Of a stretch of DNA of 64,000 nucleotides, positions 17,972-29,920 are shown piece by piece (the first letter of the stretch is position 1; every line of letters begins with the position of its first letter). The notes beneath the pieces are model-generated. The model ran no database searches. It saw only the letters and a program-made list of their open reading frames with translations, and was not told where the DNA came from. Origin of the DNA: Salinibacterium sp. UTAS2018 (lineage in GTDB: Bacteria > Actinomycetota > Actinomycetes > Actinomycetales > Microbacteriaceae); the NCBI RefSeq assembly GCF_004118935.1, contig NZ_CP035375.1, positions 1,426,001-1,490,000 of the forward strand, given 5' to 3'. Position numbers and translations under genes: made by a program.

Positions 17972-18775
17972 ATGGCACTCAATAACCCCGCTTTCTCCCG
18001 CGATGCTGCGTTCAGCTCGCGCGGCGGAATCGCCGTAGCGAACCAGGTCTCCAACCAGCAGCTCAACGACATGTACAACCGTGAGGCAGTTCCTGCTTCT
18101 GGCGATGTTATGACCGTTGAAGACACCATTGCCAAGACCGTTGGCGCGTTCGCGATTCTCGTCGTCGGCGCCGCGTTGAGCTGGATGCTCGTACCCGCCC
18201 TCCCCTTGCTGTGGCTCGGCGCCGGGCTCATTGGCTTCGTCCTTGCGCTCGTCAATATCTTCAAGAAGAAGCCATCTGGCGCTCTTGTTCTCACCTACGC
18301 CGCGTTCGAAGGCGTTTTTGTAGGCGGCATTTCGCGTGTCTTCGAAAATGCGTCAGGCGGAGTGGTGACTCAAGCCGTCATCGCCACCATTGCCGTCGTC
18401 GGTGTCACTCTCGCCCTCTTCGCGAGCGGCAAGATTCGCGCCTCGAAGAAGGCCACCAAGATCTTCATGATCGCCCTCATCGGCTATGTGGTGTTCACGC
18501 TTCTCAACGTTGTTCTGATGGCTACGGGAGTGGTTCAGTCCGCTCAGGGCCTGCGCGATGTCACGTTTATGGGAATCCCACTCGGCGCCATCATCGGTGT
18601 GCTCGTCGTGATCATGGCCGCATATTCGCTGGTTCTCGACTTTGACAACATCCAGAAGGGTGTCGCCAACCGCGCTCCCCGCGCGTACGGCTGGAAGGGT
18701 GCCTTCGGCATCATGGTCACCGTCATCTGGCTGTACCTCGAGCTGCTGCGCTTCTTCTCGATCATTCGAAACTAA
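17972..18775 (+). CDS. Bax inhibitor-1 / YccA family membrane protein
   Basis: A 267-residue protein with a soluble N-terminus of about 55 residues and then seven hydrophobic helices, matching the actinobacterial BI-1/YccA group. The start MALNNPAFSRDAAF is typical. AGAGGA lies just before the ATG, which rules out an upstream extension in the same frame. BI-1 family proteins form pH-sensitive calcium-leak channels or interact with the FtsH protease in other bacteria; the role in actinobacteria is not settled. The C-terminal half keeps the conserved acidic residues (LVLDFDNIQKGV). Confidence 0.88.
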   Translation: MALNNPAFSRDAAFSSRGGIAVANQVSNQQLNDMYNREAVPASGDVMTVEDTIAKTVGAFAILVVGAALSWMLVPALPLLWLGAGLIGFVLALVNIFKKKPSGALVLTYAAFEGVFVGGISRVFENASGGVVTQAVIATIAVVGVTLALFASGKIRASKKATKIFMIALIGYVVFTLLNVVLMATGVVQSAQGLRDVTFMGIPLGAIIGVLVVIMAAYSLVLDFDNIQKGVANRAPRAYGWKGAFGIMVTVIWLYLELLRFFSIIRN

Positions 18776-18795
18776 CTTCACGCTCGCTTAACGAC

Positions 18796-18838
18796 AAAGC
18801 CCCCGTCACCTCGGCATTAGCCGGGTGACGGGGGCTTT
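18796..18838. terminator. Bidirectional terminator between the BI-1 gene and guaA
   Basis: A perfect 15-bp stem (18796-18810 with 18824-18838) with a 13-base loop. TTTT ends the plus-strand arm and A's begin the other arm, so it can stop transcription from both convergent genes. Confidence 0.85.
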
Positions 18839-18849
18839 TCGTTAACGAC

Positions 18850-20445
18850 TTATTCCCACTCGATGGTTCCCGGTGGCTTCGACGTCACGTCGAGAACCAC
18901 ACGGTTCACCCCATCCACCTCATTGGTGATGCGGTTAGAAATCTTGGCTAGCACGTCGTATGGCAGGCGCGTCCAGTCGGCAGTCATCGCGTCTTCGGAG
19001 GACACCGGGCGCAGCACGATCGGGTGACCGTAGGTGCGGCCATCGCCCTGCACGCCCACCGAACGAACGTCGGCGAGAAGAACTACCGGGCACTGCCAGA
19101 TGGTGTCGTCGAGGCCGGCAGCGGTGAGCTCGGCGCGAGCAATCGCGTCAGCCTTGCGCAGCAGTTCCAGACGATCGTGCGTAACTTCGCCGATGATGCG
19201 GATGCCGAGACCGGGGCCGGGGAACGGCTGGCGGCCAACAATGACCTCCGGCAATCCCAGCTCGCGACCGATCGCGCGCACTTCGTCCTTGAACAGTGTG
19301 CGTAGTGGCTCAACGAGAGCGAACTGCAAGTCGTCGGGGAGCCCGCCGACATTGTGGTGGCTCTTGATGTTGGCCGTGCCGGTTCCTCCGCCGCTTTCCA
19401 CGACATCCGGATACAGCGTGCCCTGCACCAAGAACTTCACGGGCTCTTCACCGCCCTGGGCTTCGAGCACGAGAGCTTCAGCAGCGTTTTCGAAGCTGCG
19501 GATGAACTCGCGACCGATAATCTTGCGCTTCGTCTCGGGGTCAGTGACTCCGGCGAGAGCATCCATGAACTGATCAACGGCGTCGACCGTCACGAGGCGA
19601 ACACCGGTCGAGGCGACATAGTCCTCTTCAACCTGACGACGCTCATCCTGACGCAGCAGACCGTGATCAACGAAGATGCAGACGAGCTGATCGCCGACGG
19701 CCTTGTGCACGATCGCGGCGGCAACAGCGGAGTCAACTCCACCAGAAAGACCACAGATCACGCGAGCCGAGCCAACCTGCTCGCGGATGCGGGCAACCTG
19801 CTCGGTAATGACGTTGCCGCTGTTCCAGTCGGCAGGGATGCCCGCCGCATCGTGCAAGAAGTTTTCGAGAACGGTCTGGCCGAACTCGGAGTGCTTGACC
19901 TCGGGGTGCCACTGCACGCCGTAAAGACCGCGTTCCTTGCTCGCAAACGCAGCAACCGGAGTCGCTTCACTGCTCGCCAACACATCGAAACCCTCGGGGG
20001 CTTCGGTCACGGCATCGCCGTGACTCATCCACACCGTCTGCTCTTTCGGCTGGTCGCCGAGCAACGAACCGCCGCCGCCCTGAACCGTCATGTCGGTCGC
20101 GCCGTATTCGCGCAGGCCCGTCTTCGCAACGGTGCCGCCAAGCTGGCGCGCCATCACTTGAAAGCCGTAGCAAATACCGAAAACCGGAACACCAAGCTTG
20201 AGGATGCCGGGGTCGAGGTCGGGCGAGCCAGGCTCGTAGACGCTCGACGGGCCACCGCTCAGCACGATGCCGGCCGGGTTCTTGGCCGCAATCTCTTCCG
20301 CGGTGATGGTGTGAGGAACAATCTCGCTGTACACGTTGGCTTCGCGCACGCGGCGTGCGATCAATTGCGCGTACTGAGCGCCAAAGTCGACAACGAGAAC
20401 GGGGCGAGCATTCGTGTCTGCGGAGGTGGCCGTGGAATCGGTCAT
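18850..20445 (-). CDS. guaA: GMP synthase (glutamine-hydrolysing)
   Basis: At 531 residues it has the usual length. The N-terminal class I amidotransferase domain has the nucleophile Cys92 in GICYGFQ and the His/Glu pair in [12 protein letters not shown]. The ATP-pyrophosphatase domain has the P-loop [10 protein letters not shown], and the C-terminal dimerisation domain ends in KPPGTIEWE. It converts XMP to GMP with glutamine and ATP, the last step of guanine nucleotide synthesis. Its start overlaps the DUF3817 gene by 4 bases. guaB3 and guaB lie close by, giving a guanine nucleotide neighbourhood. Confidence 0.98.
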   Translation of the reverse strand: MTDSTATSADTNARPVLVVDFGAQYAQLIARRVREANVYSEIVPHTITAEEIAAKNPAGIVLSGGPSSVYEPGSPDLDPGILKLGVPVFGICYGFQVMARQLGGTVAKTGLREYGATDMTVQGGGGSLLGDQPKEQTVWMSHGDAVTEAPEGFDVLASSEATPVAAFASKERGLYGVQWHPEVKHSEFGQTVLENFLHDAAGIPADWNSGNVITEQVARIREQVGSARVICGLSGGVDSAVAAAIVHKAVGDQLVCIFVDHGLLRQDERRQVEEDYVASTGVRLVTVDAVDQFMDALAGVTDPETKRKIIGREFIRSFENAAEALVLEAQGGEEPVKFLVQGTLYPDVVESGGGTGTANIKSHHNVGGLPDDLQFALVEPLRTLFKDEVRAIGRELGLPEVIVGRQPFPGPGLGIRIIGEVTHDRLELLRKADAIARAELTAAGLDDTIWQCPVVLLADVRSVGVQGDGRTYGHPIVLRPVSSEDAMTADWTRLPYDVLAKISNRITNEVDGVNRVVLDVTSKPPGTIEWE

Positions 20446-20900
20446 GCAGTTGCCTTTGCGGAGTCAGCGCCGGCCGCTTTCGCAGCTGCAGCGGATTCGA
20501 GTTTCGCGATCTTCGTCTCAACGAGGCGCGGTACCTGACGTTCAAGGAAGAACGAGAGGAAGGGGATGACACCGCCAAGGGCGATGTAGAGGAAGCGCAA
20601 GAAAGAATACCGCGTCAGGCGCCAGAGGATGAAGTCGGCGGCCACGTAGAACACGTAGAGCCAGCCGTGAACGATCAGGATGATCGTCGAGACGTTAATG
20701 CCTTGCACGAGCTCTTTCGGCGTAAGTGTCAAGAAAGCGGAGGGGCCGTTGAGCTCGATATCGCCACCCAAGCCGTAGCGGAACACCATCATGAGACAGA
20801 GCACGAGCAGGAAGGTACCGGTGATGATCGACGACACCTTGTAAAACTTGAGGGTGCGACGAATGTTGGGGATATCTGAAAGCCGGGGACCGAGAGCCAT
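20442..20900 (-). CDS. DUF3817 integral membrane protein
   Basis: A 152-residue protein with three hydrophobic helices (about 21-43, 70-92 and 100-120) and a cytoplasmic Ala/Lys-rich tail. This matches DUF3817, a family next to guaA in many actinobacteria. It is coupled to guaA by an ATGA overlap and follows the SURF1 gene by 4 bases. DUF3817 has no known activity; a membrane or respiratory-chain role is possible from the neighbouring SURF1 but is not shown. Confidence 0.82.
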   Translation of the reverse strand: MALGPRLSDIPNIRRTLKFYKVSSIITGTFLLVLCLMMVFRYGLGGDIELNGPSAFLTLTPKELVQGINVSTIILIVHGWLYVFYVAADFILWRLTRYSFLRFLYIALGGVIPFLSFFLERQVPRLVETKIAKLESAAAAKAAGADSAKATA

Positions 20901-20904
20901 GGTT

Positions 20905-21729
20905 CTAGTCTACGGCCGGGTCAGGGGTAGAAACTTCGCGCTCTTCTTCCCAGACATCCCGCACCAGGCGGTACCAGAGGAACACCGCAAAGCCTGCAAA
21001 CACAACCCACTCCACGGCGTAAAACACGTTGAGCAGGTTGAGCGAAACTTCGGTCGATGGCGGCGGAGAATCGATCGCTTCGAGGCCAGCGGGGGCATCG
21101 AAACTGACCACGTAACCACCGTAGGTTCCGGCGGGCACCTCAGCCCACAGGTTCACGAGTTCAGAGACGGCAAGAGCCGTGCGCTGCCCCTGCTCAAAGT
21201 CGGACTGTTGCGGTGACTCAGTCGGCAACAGCCGGCCCGTGATGGTCGACGCGGGTGGCGAAGCCTCAAGCTGCGAGATAGCGGATGCCGCGGCATCCGA
21301 CGTCGCAGCCCAGCCGAGTGCTACCGCCACACTGGCACCGCTCGGCTCAACGGCGTGGCCCACGACCCAGTAGCCGCGCCCCCCGACATCGTTGTTACGT
21401 TCGGAGAGCACAATGTAGTCACCCGCGATCAACTCGGCTTCGAACGTGACCGTTTGACCGGTCGTCAGGTACGAAAGCGGAGCTTGGGCCGTGGCGACAG
21501 TGTCGAGCACCTCGACCGTTTCGGACTGCTGCTCGGTGATCTCGCCACCTTCAAGGCTGCGGCTCAACTGCCACTGCCCCAGAGCCGCGAAACTTGCCGC
21601 GATCGCGAGCGCCAAAATGAGTGCGCCGATCCAACGCGGCCGACGGGCAATCTCCCACATCGTCGCCGGTGCCGTCTCCGCTGCGGGTTCGGCAGGCGCC
21701 GCCGAAGCAGTCGATCGGGGTGTGACCAT
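20905..21729 (-). CDS. SURF1-family cytochrome oxidase assembly protein
   Basis: A 274-residue protein with two membrane helices, one near residues 32-52 (RWIGALILALAIAASF) and one near 233-255, bracketing an extracytoplasmic domain. This is the SURF1 topology, with the conserved GQWQL motif after the first helix. SURF1 helps insert haem a into the aa3 oxidase. The N-terminal 23 residues are Ala/Pro-rich, and MWEIARRPRW at residue 24 is an alternative start. It lies between guaB3 and the DUF3817 gene on the same strand. Confidence 0.88.
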   Translation of the reverse strand: MVTPRSTASAAPAEPAAETAPATMWEIARRPRWIGALILALAIAASFAALGQWQLSRSLEGGEITEQQSETVEVLDTVATAQAPLSYLTTGQTVTFEAELIAGDYIVLSERNNDVGGRGYWVVGHAVEPSGASVAVALGWAATSDAAASAISQLEASPPASTITGRLLPTESPQQSDFEQGQRTALAVSELVNLWAEVPAGTYGGYVVSFDAPAGLEAIDSPPPSTEVSLNLLNVFYAVEWVVFAGFAVFLWYRLVRDVWEEEREVSTPDPAVD

Positions 21730-21781
21730 TGTTGATCTTCCAGCATCTGGCGTTGAGCATTCGCTCAGCGCGCGGTTTCAG

Positions 21782-22903
21782 CTACAGCGTGTTGTACGGA
21801 GCCACAACCACATCGACCCGTTGGAACTCTTTGAGATCCGAGTACCCGGTCGTGGCCATCGAGCGGCGAAGCGCACCGACGAGGTTCGACTGGCCGTTGG
21901 GGTGAGCCGACGGACCGTTAAGAATTTCGGCGAGAGGAGCAAGCTGACCGACCTCAACACGGTTGCCGCGAGGCAATTCGGAGTGGTGCGCTTCTTGACC
22001 CCAGTGGTAACCGCCGCCGGGAGCTTCCGTCGCGCGAGCGAGGGCACTGCCCAGCATGACGGCGTCTGCGCCGACCGCGATCGCCTTGACGATGTCGCCG
22101 CTCGTGCCGAGGCCTCCATCGGCGATGACGTGAACGTAACGGCCGCCCGACTCATCCATGTAATCGCGGCGAGCACCGGCAACATCCGCTACGGCGGTGG
22201 CCATGGGAGCGTGGATGCCGAGAGCAGTCCGCGTTGTGCTGGAGGCTCCGCCGCCGAACCCGACGAGTACGCCAGCAGCACCGGTCCGCATGAGGTGCAG
22301 CGCCGCCGTGTAGGTAGCAGCTCCTCCCACGATCACGGGAACGTCGAGTTCGTAGATGAACTCCTTGAGGTTGAGGGGTTCGCTCGTCTTGGAGACGTGC
22401 TCGGCGCTGACGGTTGTGCCGCGGATGACGAACAGGTCGACTCCGGCATCCACCACGGTCTGGTGAAGTTCTTTCGTACGCTGCGGGCTGAGCGCGCCGG
22501 CGACGGGCACTCCGGCTTCGCGAATTTCGGCGAGACGCTGCGTCACGAGTGCCGGCTTGATCGGCTCGGAGTACAGCGCCTGCATGCGCGCGGTCGCCTG
22601 GTCGGCGGGAAGATTGCGGATCTCTTCGAGCACGGGCTCGGGGTTCTCGTAACGAGTCCAGAGACCTTCGAGGTCGAGCACACCAAGGCCGCCGAGCTTT
22701 CCCATTGCGATAGCCGTCGCGGGCGACACCACGGAGTCCATGGGAGCCGCGATGACGGGGATGTCGAAGGTGTAGGCGTCAATCGTCCAGTTCACCGAGA
22801 CATCGCGCGGGTCCCGCGTACGGCGCGAGGGCACGATAGCGATGTCATCAAAGGAATAGACGCGGCGAGCGCGCTTGGCGCGGCCAATCTCGAAATCATT
22901 CAC
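21782..22903 (-). CDS. guaB3: GuaB3 family IMP dehydrogenase-related protein
   Basis: A 373-residue TIM-barrel protein of the IMPDH/GMP reductase superfamily without the CBS-domain insert. The N-terminus IGRAKRARRVYSFDDIAIVPSRR and the C-terminal GGLGTSGDIVKAIAVGADAVMLGS fit the actinobacterial GuaB3 group. Where catalytic IMPDHs have GSICTTR, this protein has GASSTTR, so the nucleophilic Cys is replaced by Ser. The exact reaction of GuaB3 proteins varies among reports. A classical guaB lies 2 kb away, so this protein is unlikely to be the only IMPDH. Confidence 0.9.
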   Translation of the reverse strand: MNDFEIGRAKRARRVYSFDDIAIVPSRRTRDPRDVSVNWTIDAYTFDIPVIAAPMDSVVSPATAIAMGKLGGLGVLDLEGLWTRYENPEPVLEEIRNLPADQATARMQALYSEPIKPALVTQRLAEIREAGVPVAGALSPQRTKELHQTVVDAGVDLFVIRGTTVSAEHVSKTSEPLNLKEFIYELDVPVIVGGAATYTAALHLMRTGAAGVLVGFGGGASSTTRTALGIHAPMATAVADVAGARRDYMDESGGRYVHVIADGGLGTSGDIVKAIAVGADAVMLGSALARATEAPGGGYHWGQEAHHSELPRGNRVEVGQLAPLAEILNGPSAHPNGQSNLVGALRRSMATTGYSDLKEFQRVDVVVAPYNTL

Positions 22904-23041
22904 TACTCCAGCCTACCGCGCATGGGGTGGGCTGATACCTGCCCATCAGCGACAATGAGTACCACGTCGTCAGCGCACGCAATGCTCACGGCTATTTTCC
23001 CTGAGTCACCTCACGAAAGGACGAGGCTGCGGCCTCCCCCC

Positions 23042-23952
<911 letters not shown>

Positions 23953-23956
<4 letters not shown>

Positions 23957-24768
23957 GTACACCGCAGCGCACCATCCTTCCGCTCACTCGACGCAACCTC
24001 GCCGACTCTTGGCGCGGGCTGCTGGGCTGGACCGCCGGAGTTGCCGGCGCGATCTTCCTCTACGTGCCGCTGTACTCCTCGTTCTCGGGCGATAACGCCG
24101 GCTTCGACGAGATCATCAAGTCACTCCCCGAGGGGCTGGCAAGCACGCTCGGGTTCGAAGACCTCGCCAGCGGTGCCGGTTATGTGCAGGCCACGTACCT
24201 CGGGCTGATCGGTTTCGTACTCTTCACGATCGCCGCCACGCTCTGGAGCTCGGCGGCAATCGCGGGCGACGAAGAGTCGGGCTCTCTCGAACTCACCCTC
24301 GCCCACGGCGTCTCTCGGGTACAGATCATGGTCGAACGCAGCCTCGGCGTGATCTTGCGCCTGGTGTGGCTCGCCGTGGTCTCGGCGCTGCTGATTCTTG
24401 CGCTCAACGATTCATCGGGAATCGAGCTCGAACCGATCAACGTGATTGGCGGATGCCTCACGCTCTTGGCTCTCGGAGTGCTCGCCGCCAGCGTCGGACT
24501 CGCCGTCGGCGCGATCACGGGTCGCCGCGCCTACGCCTCCGCAGCAGCAGCAGCAATCTCCCTGCTCGGCTATGTGCTGAACTCGCTCGGCAACCAGAGT
24601 GCTGACGTCGAGTGGCTTCATGCCCTTTCCCCTTACCACTGGGCTTTCGGAGATTCGCCGCTCAGCAACGGCGCCGACGGGGGTGCGCTCGCACTCCTCT
24701 TCGGCATCTCAGCCCTCGCCCTGGCGATTGGCGGGTTCGTGTTCAACCGCCGCGACGTGTCCGCCTAG
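23953..24768 (+). CDS. ABC-2 type exporter permease
   Basis: A 271-residue protein with six predicted membrane helices. The first is near residues 25-42 and the last near 240-262, with a first extracytoplasmic loop of about 40 residues. The segment DEESGSLELTLAHGVSR is typical of ABC-2 permeases. It overlaps the ATPase gene by 4 bases, so both products form one exporter. A perfect inverted repeat follows the stop. Confidence 0.88.
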
Positions 24769-24812
24769 TGCGCACGCGCCGCTGACGTGACAGCAGAGAC
24801 CCCCGCAACAGC

Positions 24813-24850
24813 GAAGGCCTGCGGAAAACAATTGCTTTCCGCAGGCCTTC
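24813..24850. terminator. Convergent-gene terminator hairpin
   Basis: A perfect 15-bp inverted repeat (24813-24827 with 24836-24850) with an 8-base loop lies between the ABC permease gene (plus) and guaB (minus). Neither side has a long T tract. Confidence 0.65.
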
Positions 24851-24903
24851 TGCGCATTTAGCCCACTCGCTCTCTGGCGTGAGCGCCAGCTAGCGTGCCG
24901 TTG

Positions 24904-26418
<1,515 letters not shown>

Positions 26419-26528
26419 TTACGGCGGGAGTGCGAAACCGGCGATCTTGTGTTAAATCTCCGGCCAATCAATATTAACGGGTTTCGTGCCAGAACATTCC
26501 CCCGCATAATGGCTTCACCGCTTTGTAC

Positions 26529-26586
26529 CCGACAAGCATTTGTATGTCGGACCGCAATCGGCCGGTGTCGTCATTGCCGTCGACAC
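26529..26586 (+). promoter_or_regulatory. Paired inverted repeats in the livH leader
   Basis: Two 22-bp inverted repeats with 6-bp arms and 10-base spacers lie next to each other: CCGACA-N10-TGTCGG at 26529-26550 and GTGTCG-N10-CGACAC at 26565-26586. They share the CGACA/TGTCG core in opposite orders, so the arms can also pair across the two units. They sit 52 bases before the livH GTG. They could be tandem operators or an RNA with competing hairpins. Confidence 0.35.
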
Positions 26587-26637
26587 GTCAGAACCCGCGG
26601 GATTCTTGATTCCGTCGGGTACCCCTCTGGAGGTCCT

Positions 26638-27966
26638 GTGAACACAGCGGAATATCGCCGCACGCGGCGGAAAAACCGATGGGGAGTGCTCCTAGCGCTA
26701 CTTATTGCGCTTTCTGCCGCTTTCTCTCTGATGTCCCTGCCAGCTATGGCCGACGAAATCAACGTCGACGAATACGACAACAGCATCATCGGTAACGTCA
26801 AGCTCAATAGCGAGGCTCTCGAGGGTGTACTACTCACCGTCTCCGGAGGCGGCTATGAGGTTGAGGTAGCCACGGATGCTGAAGGTCGCTGGAAAGTAGG
26901 CGTGCCCGAAGGCGACGAGTTCGTCGTCACCCTCGACGAAACCACTCTGCCTGACGGCATTGCAGTGATCGACGAGACCGGCGAAGACGACACTCCCAAC
27001 GAGAAGGAAGCGATGATCGGCCCGAGTGGCTCGACCGTCATGAACTTCTTCATCGGTCGCGGTGAACGAAACGTCACGAGCTTCTTCGATCAGTTCGTTG
27101 AGCGAATCGTCAACGGCGTCAACTTCGGTTTGATGCTCGGCCTCGCTGCTATCGGCATCTCCCTTGTGTACGGAACCACCGGGCTCTCCAACTTTGCGCA
27201 CGCAGAAATGGTGACCTTCGGTGCGGTGATGGCACTCATAGTGTCGGTCGACCTCGGTTGGCCCGTCTGGATTGCGATCCCCCTTGCCGTACTCCTCAGC
27301 GCCGGCTTCGGGTGGTCACTCGATGCCGGGCTCTGGAAACCGCTGCGAAAGAAGGGTGTCGGCGTCGTTCAGCTCATGATCGTGTCAATCGGTCTGTCGC
27401 TGGCGCTTCGCTACACCTTCCAGTACTTCCGTGGTGGCGGAACCGAACAACTGCCCGGCTCGGACTCTCCCGATATTCCGCTCTTCGGATCGGTATCGCT
27501 CAGCCAAACCAACATGATCAGCATGGTCATCAGCATCGTCGTGATCCTGATCTTCGCGTGGTGGCTCGTCAAGACAAAGATCGGTAAGGCAACTCGTGCC
27601 GTCTCCGACAACCCGTCGTTGGCTGCCGCATCCGGAATCGACGTCGACCAGGTCGTGCGTGTGGTCTGGATCTTGGCCGCAGCGATGGCCGGCCTCGCCG
27701 GCGTGCTGTGGGCTTACTTCCGCCCCGGCATCCGCTGGGATATGGGTGCGCAGATCCTGCTGCTCGTGTTTGCTGCCGTCACCCTCGGTGGACTGGGAAC
27801 AGCATTCGGCGCCCTGGTTGGCTCGATCATCGTCGGAATCCTCGTCGAGACCTCTAGCCTCTTCATCCCCTCCGATCTGAAGTACGTCGGCGCGCTCGGC
27901 GTGCTCATCATCGTCCTGTTGTTCAGACCTCAAGGCATCTTGGGTCGCAAAGAGAGAATAGGTTAG
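26638..27966 (+). CDS. livH: Branched-chain amino acid ABC transporter permease with N-terminal extracytoplasmic domain
   Basis: A 442-residue protein. Residues 1-38 form a signal-peptide-like segment (basic start, hydrophobic core, then AMADE). Residues about 45-142 are a beta-rich domain of the carboxypeptidase-regulatory/SpaA type, with VLLTVSGGGYEVEVATDAEG. From about 150 to the end it is a LivH permease, with YGTTGLSNFAHAEMVTFGA and several membrane helices. Plain LivH proteins are about 290-300 residues, so this is a fusion. The GTG at 26638 has GGAGG four bases before it; no upstream start keeps the signal peptide. It is the first gene of livHMGF and imports leucine/isoleucine/valine or related solutes. 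Confidence 0.9.
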   Translation: MNTAEYRRTRRKNRWGVLLALLIALSAAFSLMSLPAMADEINVDEYDNSIIGNVKLNSEALEGVLLTVSGGGYEVEVATDAEGRWKVGVPEGDEFVVTLDETTLPDGIAVIDETGEDDTPNEKEAMIGPSGSTVMNFFIGRGERNVTSFFDQFVERIVNGVNFGLMLGLAAIGISLVYGTTGLSNFAHAEMVTFGAVMALIVSVDLGWPVWIAIPLAVLLSAGFGWSLDAGLWKPLRKKGVGVVQLMIVSIGLSLALRYTFQYFRGGGTEQLPGSDSPDIPLFGSVSLSQTNMISMVISIVVILIFAWWLVKTKIGKATRAVSDNPSLAAASGIDVDQVVRVVWILAAAMAGLAGVLWAYFRPGIRWDMGAQILLLVFAAVTLGGLGTAFGALVGSIIVGILVETSSLFIPSDLKYVGALGVLIIVLLFRPQGILGRKERIG

Positions 27967-27975
27967 GGGCCGCTC

Positions 27976-28956
27976 ATGGATATTCTGCAAATTCTCTCCA
28001 ACACCGGGTCATCGCTGATTGCACCCGCAACGATCGGATACGCCCTCGCGGCGCTCGGTCTTGCTATGCACTTCGGCTTCACCGGTCTGCTCAACATGGG
28101 TATGGCTGCCTTCATGGCAATCGGCGCCTATGGCTACGCGATCTCAATCCTCACCTTCGGTTTCCCGTGGTGGGGCGGCATGCTCGTCGGTATCGGCGGC
28201 TCGCTCGTGTTCGCACTCATCCTTGGTATTCCCACCCTGCGTTTGCGCGGTGACTACCTCGCGATCGTGACGATTGCTGCGGCCGAGGTTGTGCGTCTGT
28301 TGTTCCTGACCACGACCTTCGACAAGTACACCGGCTCCGCCGATGGACTGAGCGGCTACCACGCGAGCTTCCGCTCGTTCAACCCCATTCCGGATGGCAC
28401 CTACGGCTTCGGCCCCTGGGAGTACAACGCCAACGGTTGGTGGGTTCGCATCTTCGGAATCGCCGTGCTCGCGCTTGCCGCGTTCATCCTCTGGGCCGTT
28501 ATGCGCAGCCCGTGGGGTCGCGTCATCAAGGGAATCCGTGAGGACGAAGACGCCGTGCGCGCCCTCGGTAAGAACGTGTTCTCCTACAAGCTGCAGTCGC
28601 TGATGCTCGGTGGTGTCTTCGGAGCGATGGGTGGAATCATTTACGCCCTGCCCGCCTCAGTCAACCCCGGTGTGTACGTGACGTCGCTGACGTTCTTCGT
28701 TTACACCGCACTACTGCTCGGCGGAGCCGCCACGATTTTCGGACCGATTATCGGTTCGGTGATCTTCTGGGGCGTGCAAACCCTCCTGAGCAACCTGCTT
28801 CCCGCCATGGTCAACATCGGACTCTTGCCGTTCATGACCACGACGCAGTCGCAGACAGTGCGTTTCATCCTTGTGGGTGTGGCGCTGATGTTGCTCGTGA
28901 TCTACCGACCACAGGGCATCCTCGGCAACAAGAAGGAGCTGACCTTTGTCAAGTAA
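27976..28956 (+). CDS. livM: Branched-chain amino acid ABC transporter permease
   Basis: A 326-residue multi-helix permease. LAMHFGFTGLLNMGMAAFMAIGAYG is the LivM counterpart of the LivH motif, and RLRGDYLAIVTIAAAEVVRL is the cytoplasmic loop that meets the ATPase. It lies nine bases after livH and overlaps livG by 11 bases. It pairs with LivH as the second half of the membrane channel. Confidence 0.95.
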   Translation: MDILQILSNTGSSLIAPATIGYALAALGLAMHFGFTGLLNMGMAAFMAIGAYGYAISILTFGFPWWGGMLVGIGGSLVFALILGIPTLRLRGDYLAIVTIAAAEVVRLLFLTTTFDKYTGSADGLSGYHASFRSFNPIPDGTYGFGPWEYNANGWWVRIFGIAVLALAAFILWAVMRSPWGRVIKGIREDEDAVRALGKNVFSYKLQSLMLGGVFGAMGGIIYALPASVNPGVYVTSLTFFVYTALLLGGAATIFGPIIGSVIFWGVQTLLSNLLPAMVNIGLLPFMTTTQSQTVRFILVGVALMLLVIYRPQGILGNKKELTFVK

Positions 28957-29920
28957 AGATGCACCGGCCGCGCCGGTGGAACGCGCAAAAACAACAGGGC
29001 TCCACAAGGGCGACATCGTTGCTGGTGTTGCCAAGGTCGATCCGATCATCATCGCTGATGGCATCCGTCGCACCTTCGGTGGTCTGACTGCCGTGAATGT
29101 CGATCATGTCGAGATTCCCCGCAATGCGATCACCGCGTTGATTGGCCCGAACGGTGCCGGCAAGACGACGCTGTTCAACCTCTTGACCGGCTTCGACAAG
29201 CCCGACGCGGGAAAGTGGACGTTCGACGGTCACTCGCTCGCCGGAATGGGGGCGCACAAGGTTGCACAACTTGGCCAAGTGCGCACGTTCCAGCTCACGA
29301 AGGCTCTCGGACTCCTCACTGTGCTCGAGAACATGAAACTCGGCGCGAAGGATCAGATCGGGGAGAACATCTTCCGCGGCATGATTCCCGCTCTCTGGCG
29401 CAAGCAAGAAGCCGAGATCGAAGAGCGCGCGATCGTTCTGCTCAAGAAGTTCAAGCTCGATGCCAAATCGTCGGACTTCGCCGCCAGCCTCTCCGGTGGT
29501 CAGCGCAAGCTTCTTGAAATGGCTCGCGCCCTCATGAGCCAGCCGACTCTGGTGATGTTGGATGAGCCGATGGCCGGCGTCAACCCCGCGTTGACCCAGT
29601 CGCTGCTCGACCACATCTTGGATCTCAAAGACGAGGGCATGACCGTGCTCTTCGTGGAGCACGACATGCACATGGTGCGTCACATCGCCGACTGGGTGAT
29701 CGTGATGGCTGAGGGCCAGGTCGTTGCTGAAGGCCCGCCAGATGAGGTCATGAAGAACCAAGCCGTCATCGATGCGTACCTCGGTTCGCATCAGGATGTC
29801 GACCTCGGTGTGGTCACTGGCCGCATCGAAGGCGAGCTCAACACGGCCGCGATCGATCTCGTCGAAGAGGTAAAAGAACTCGACGAGAATATCGCTAAGC
29901 GCAAGGAGACTGGCAAGTGA
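28946..29920 (+). CDS. livG: Branched-chain amino acid ABC transporter ATP-binding protein LivG
   Basis: A 324-residue ATPase starting at a TTG inside the 3' end of livM, with AAGGAG eight bases before it. Walker A is GPNGAGKTTLFN (about residue 66-77), the signature is LSGGQRKLLEMAR, Walker B is LVMLDEPMAGVNP and the switch His is in FVEHDMHMV. The first 30 residues and last 55 residues extend beyond the usual 255-residue LivG; the C-terminal addition is charged and helical. It overlaps livF by 4 bases. Confidence 0.95.
   Translation: MSSKDAPAAPVERAKTTGLHKGDIVAGVAKVDPIIIADGIRRTFGGLTAVNVDHVEIPRNAITALIGPNGAGKTTLFNLLTGFDKPDAGKWTFDGHSLAGMGAHKVAQLGQVRTFQLTKALGLLTVLENMKLGAKDQIGENIFRGMIPALWRKQEAEIEERAIVLLKKFKLDAKSSDFAASLSGGQRKLLEMARALMSQPTLVMLDEPMAGVNPALTQSLLDHILDLKDEGMTVLFVEHDMHMVRHIADWVIVMAEGQVVAEGPPDEVMKNQAVIDAYLGSHQDVDLGVVTGRIEGELNTAAIDLVEEVKELDENIAKRKETGK

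Noticed and set aside
21491..23041. Long plus-strand open frame that continues into the ABC transporter ATPase
   Set aside because: It runs antisense across SURF1 and guaB3, which have clear family matches. The ATPase begins at 23042.
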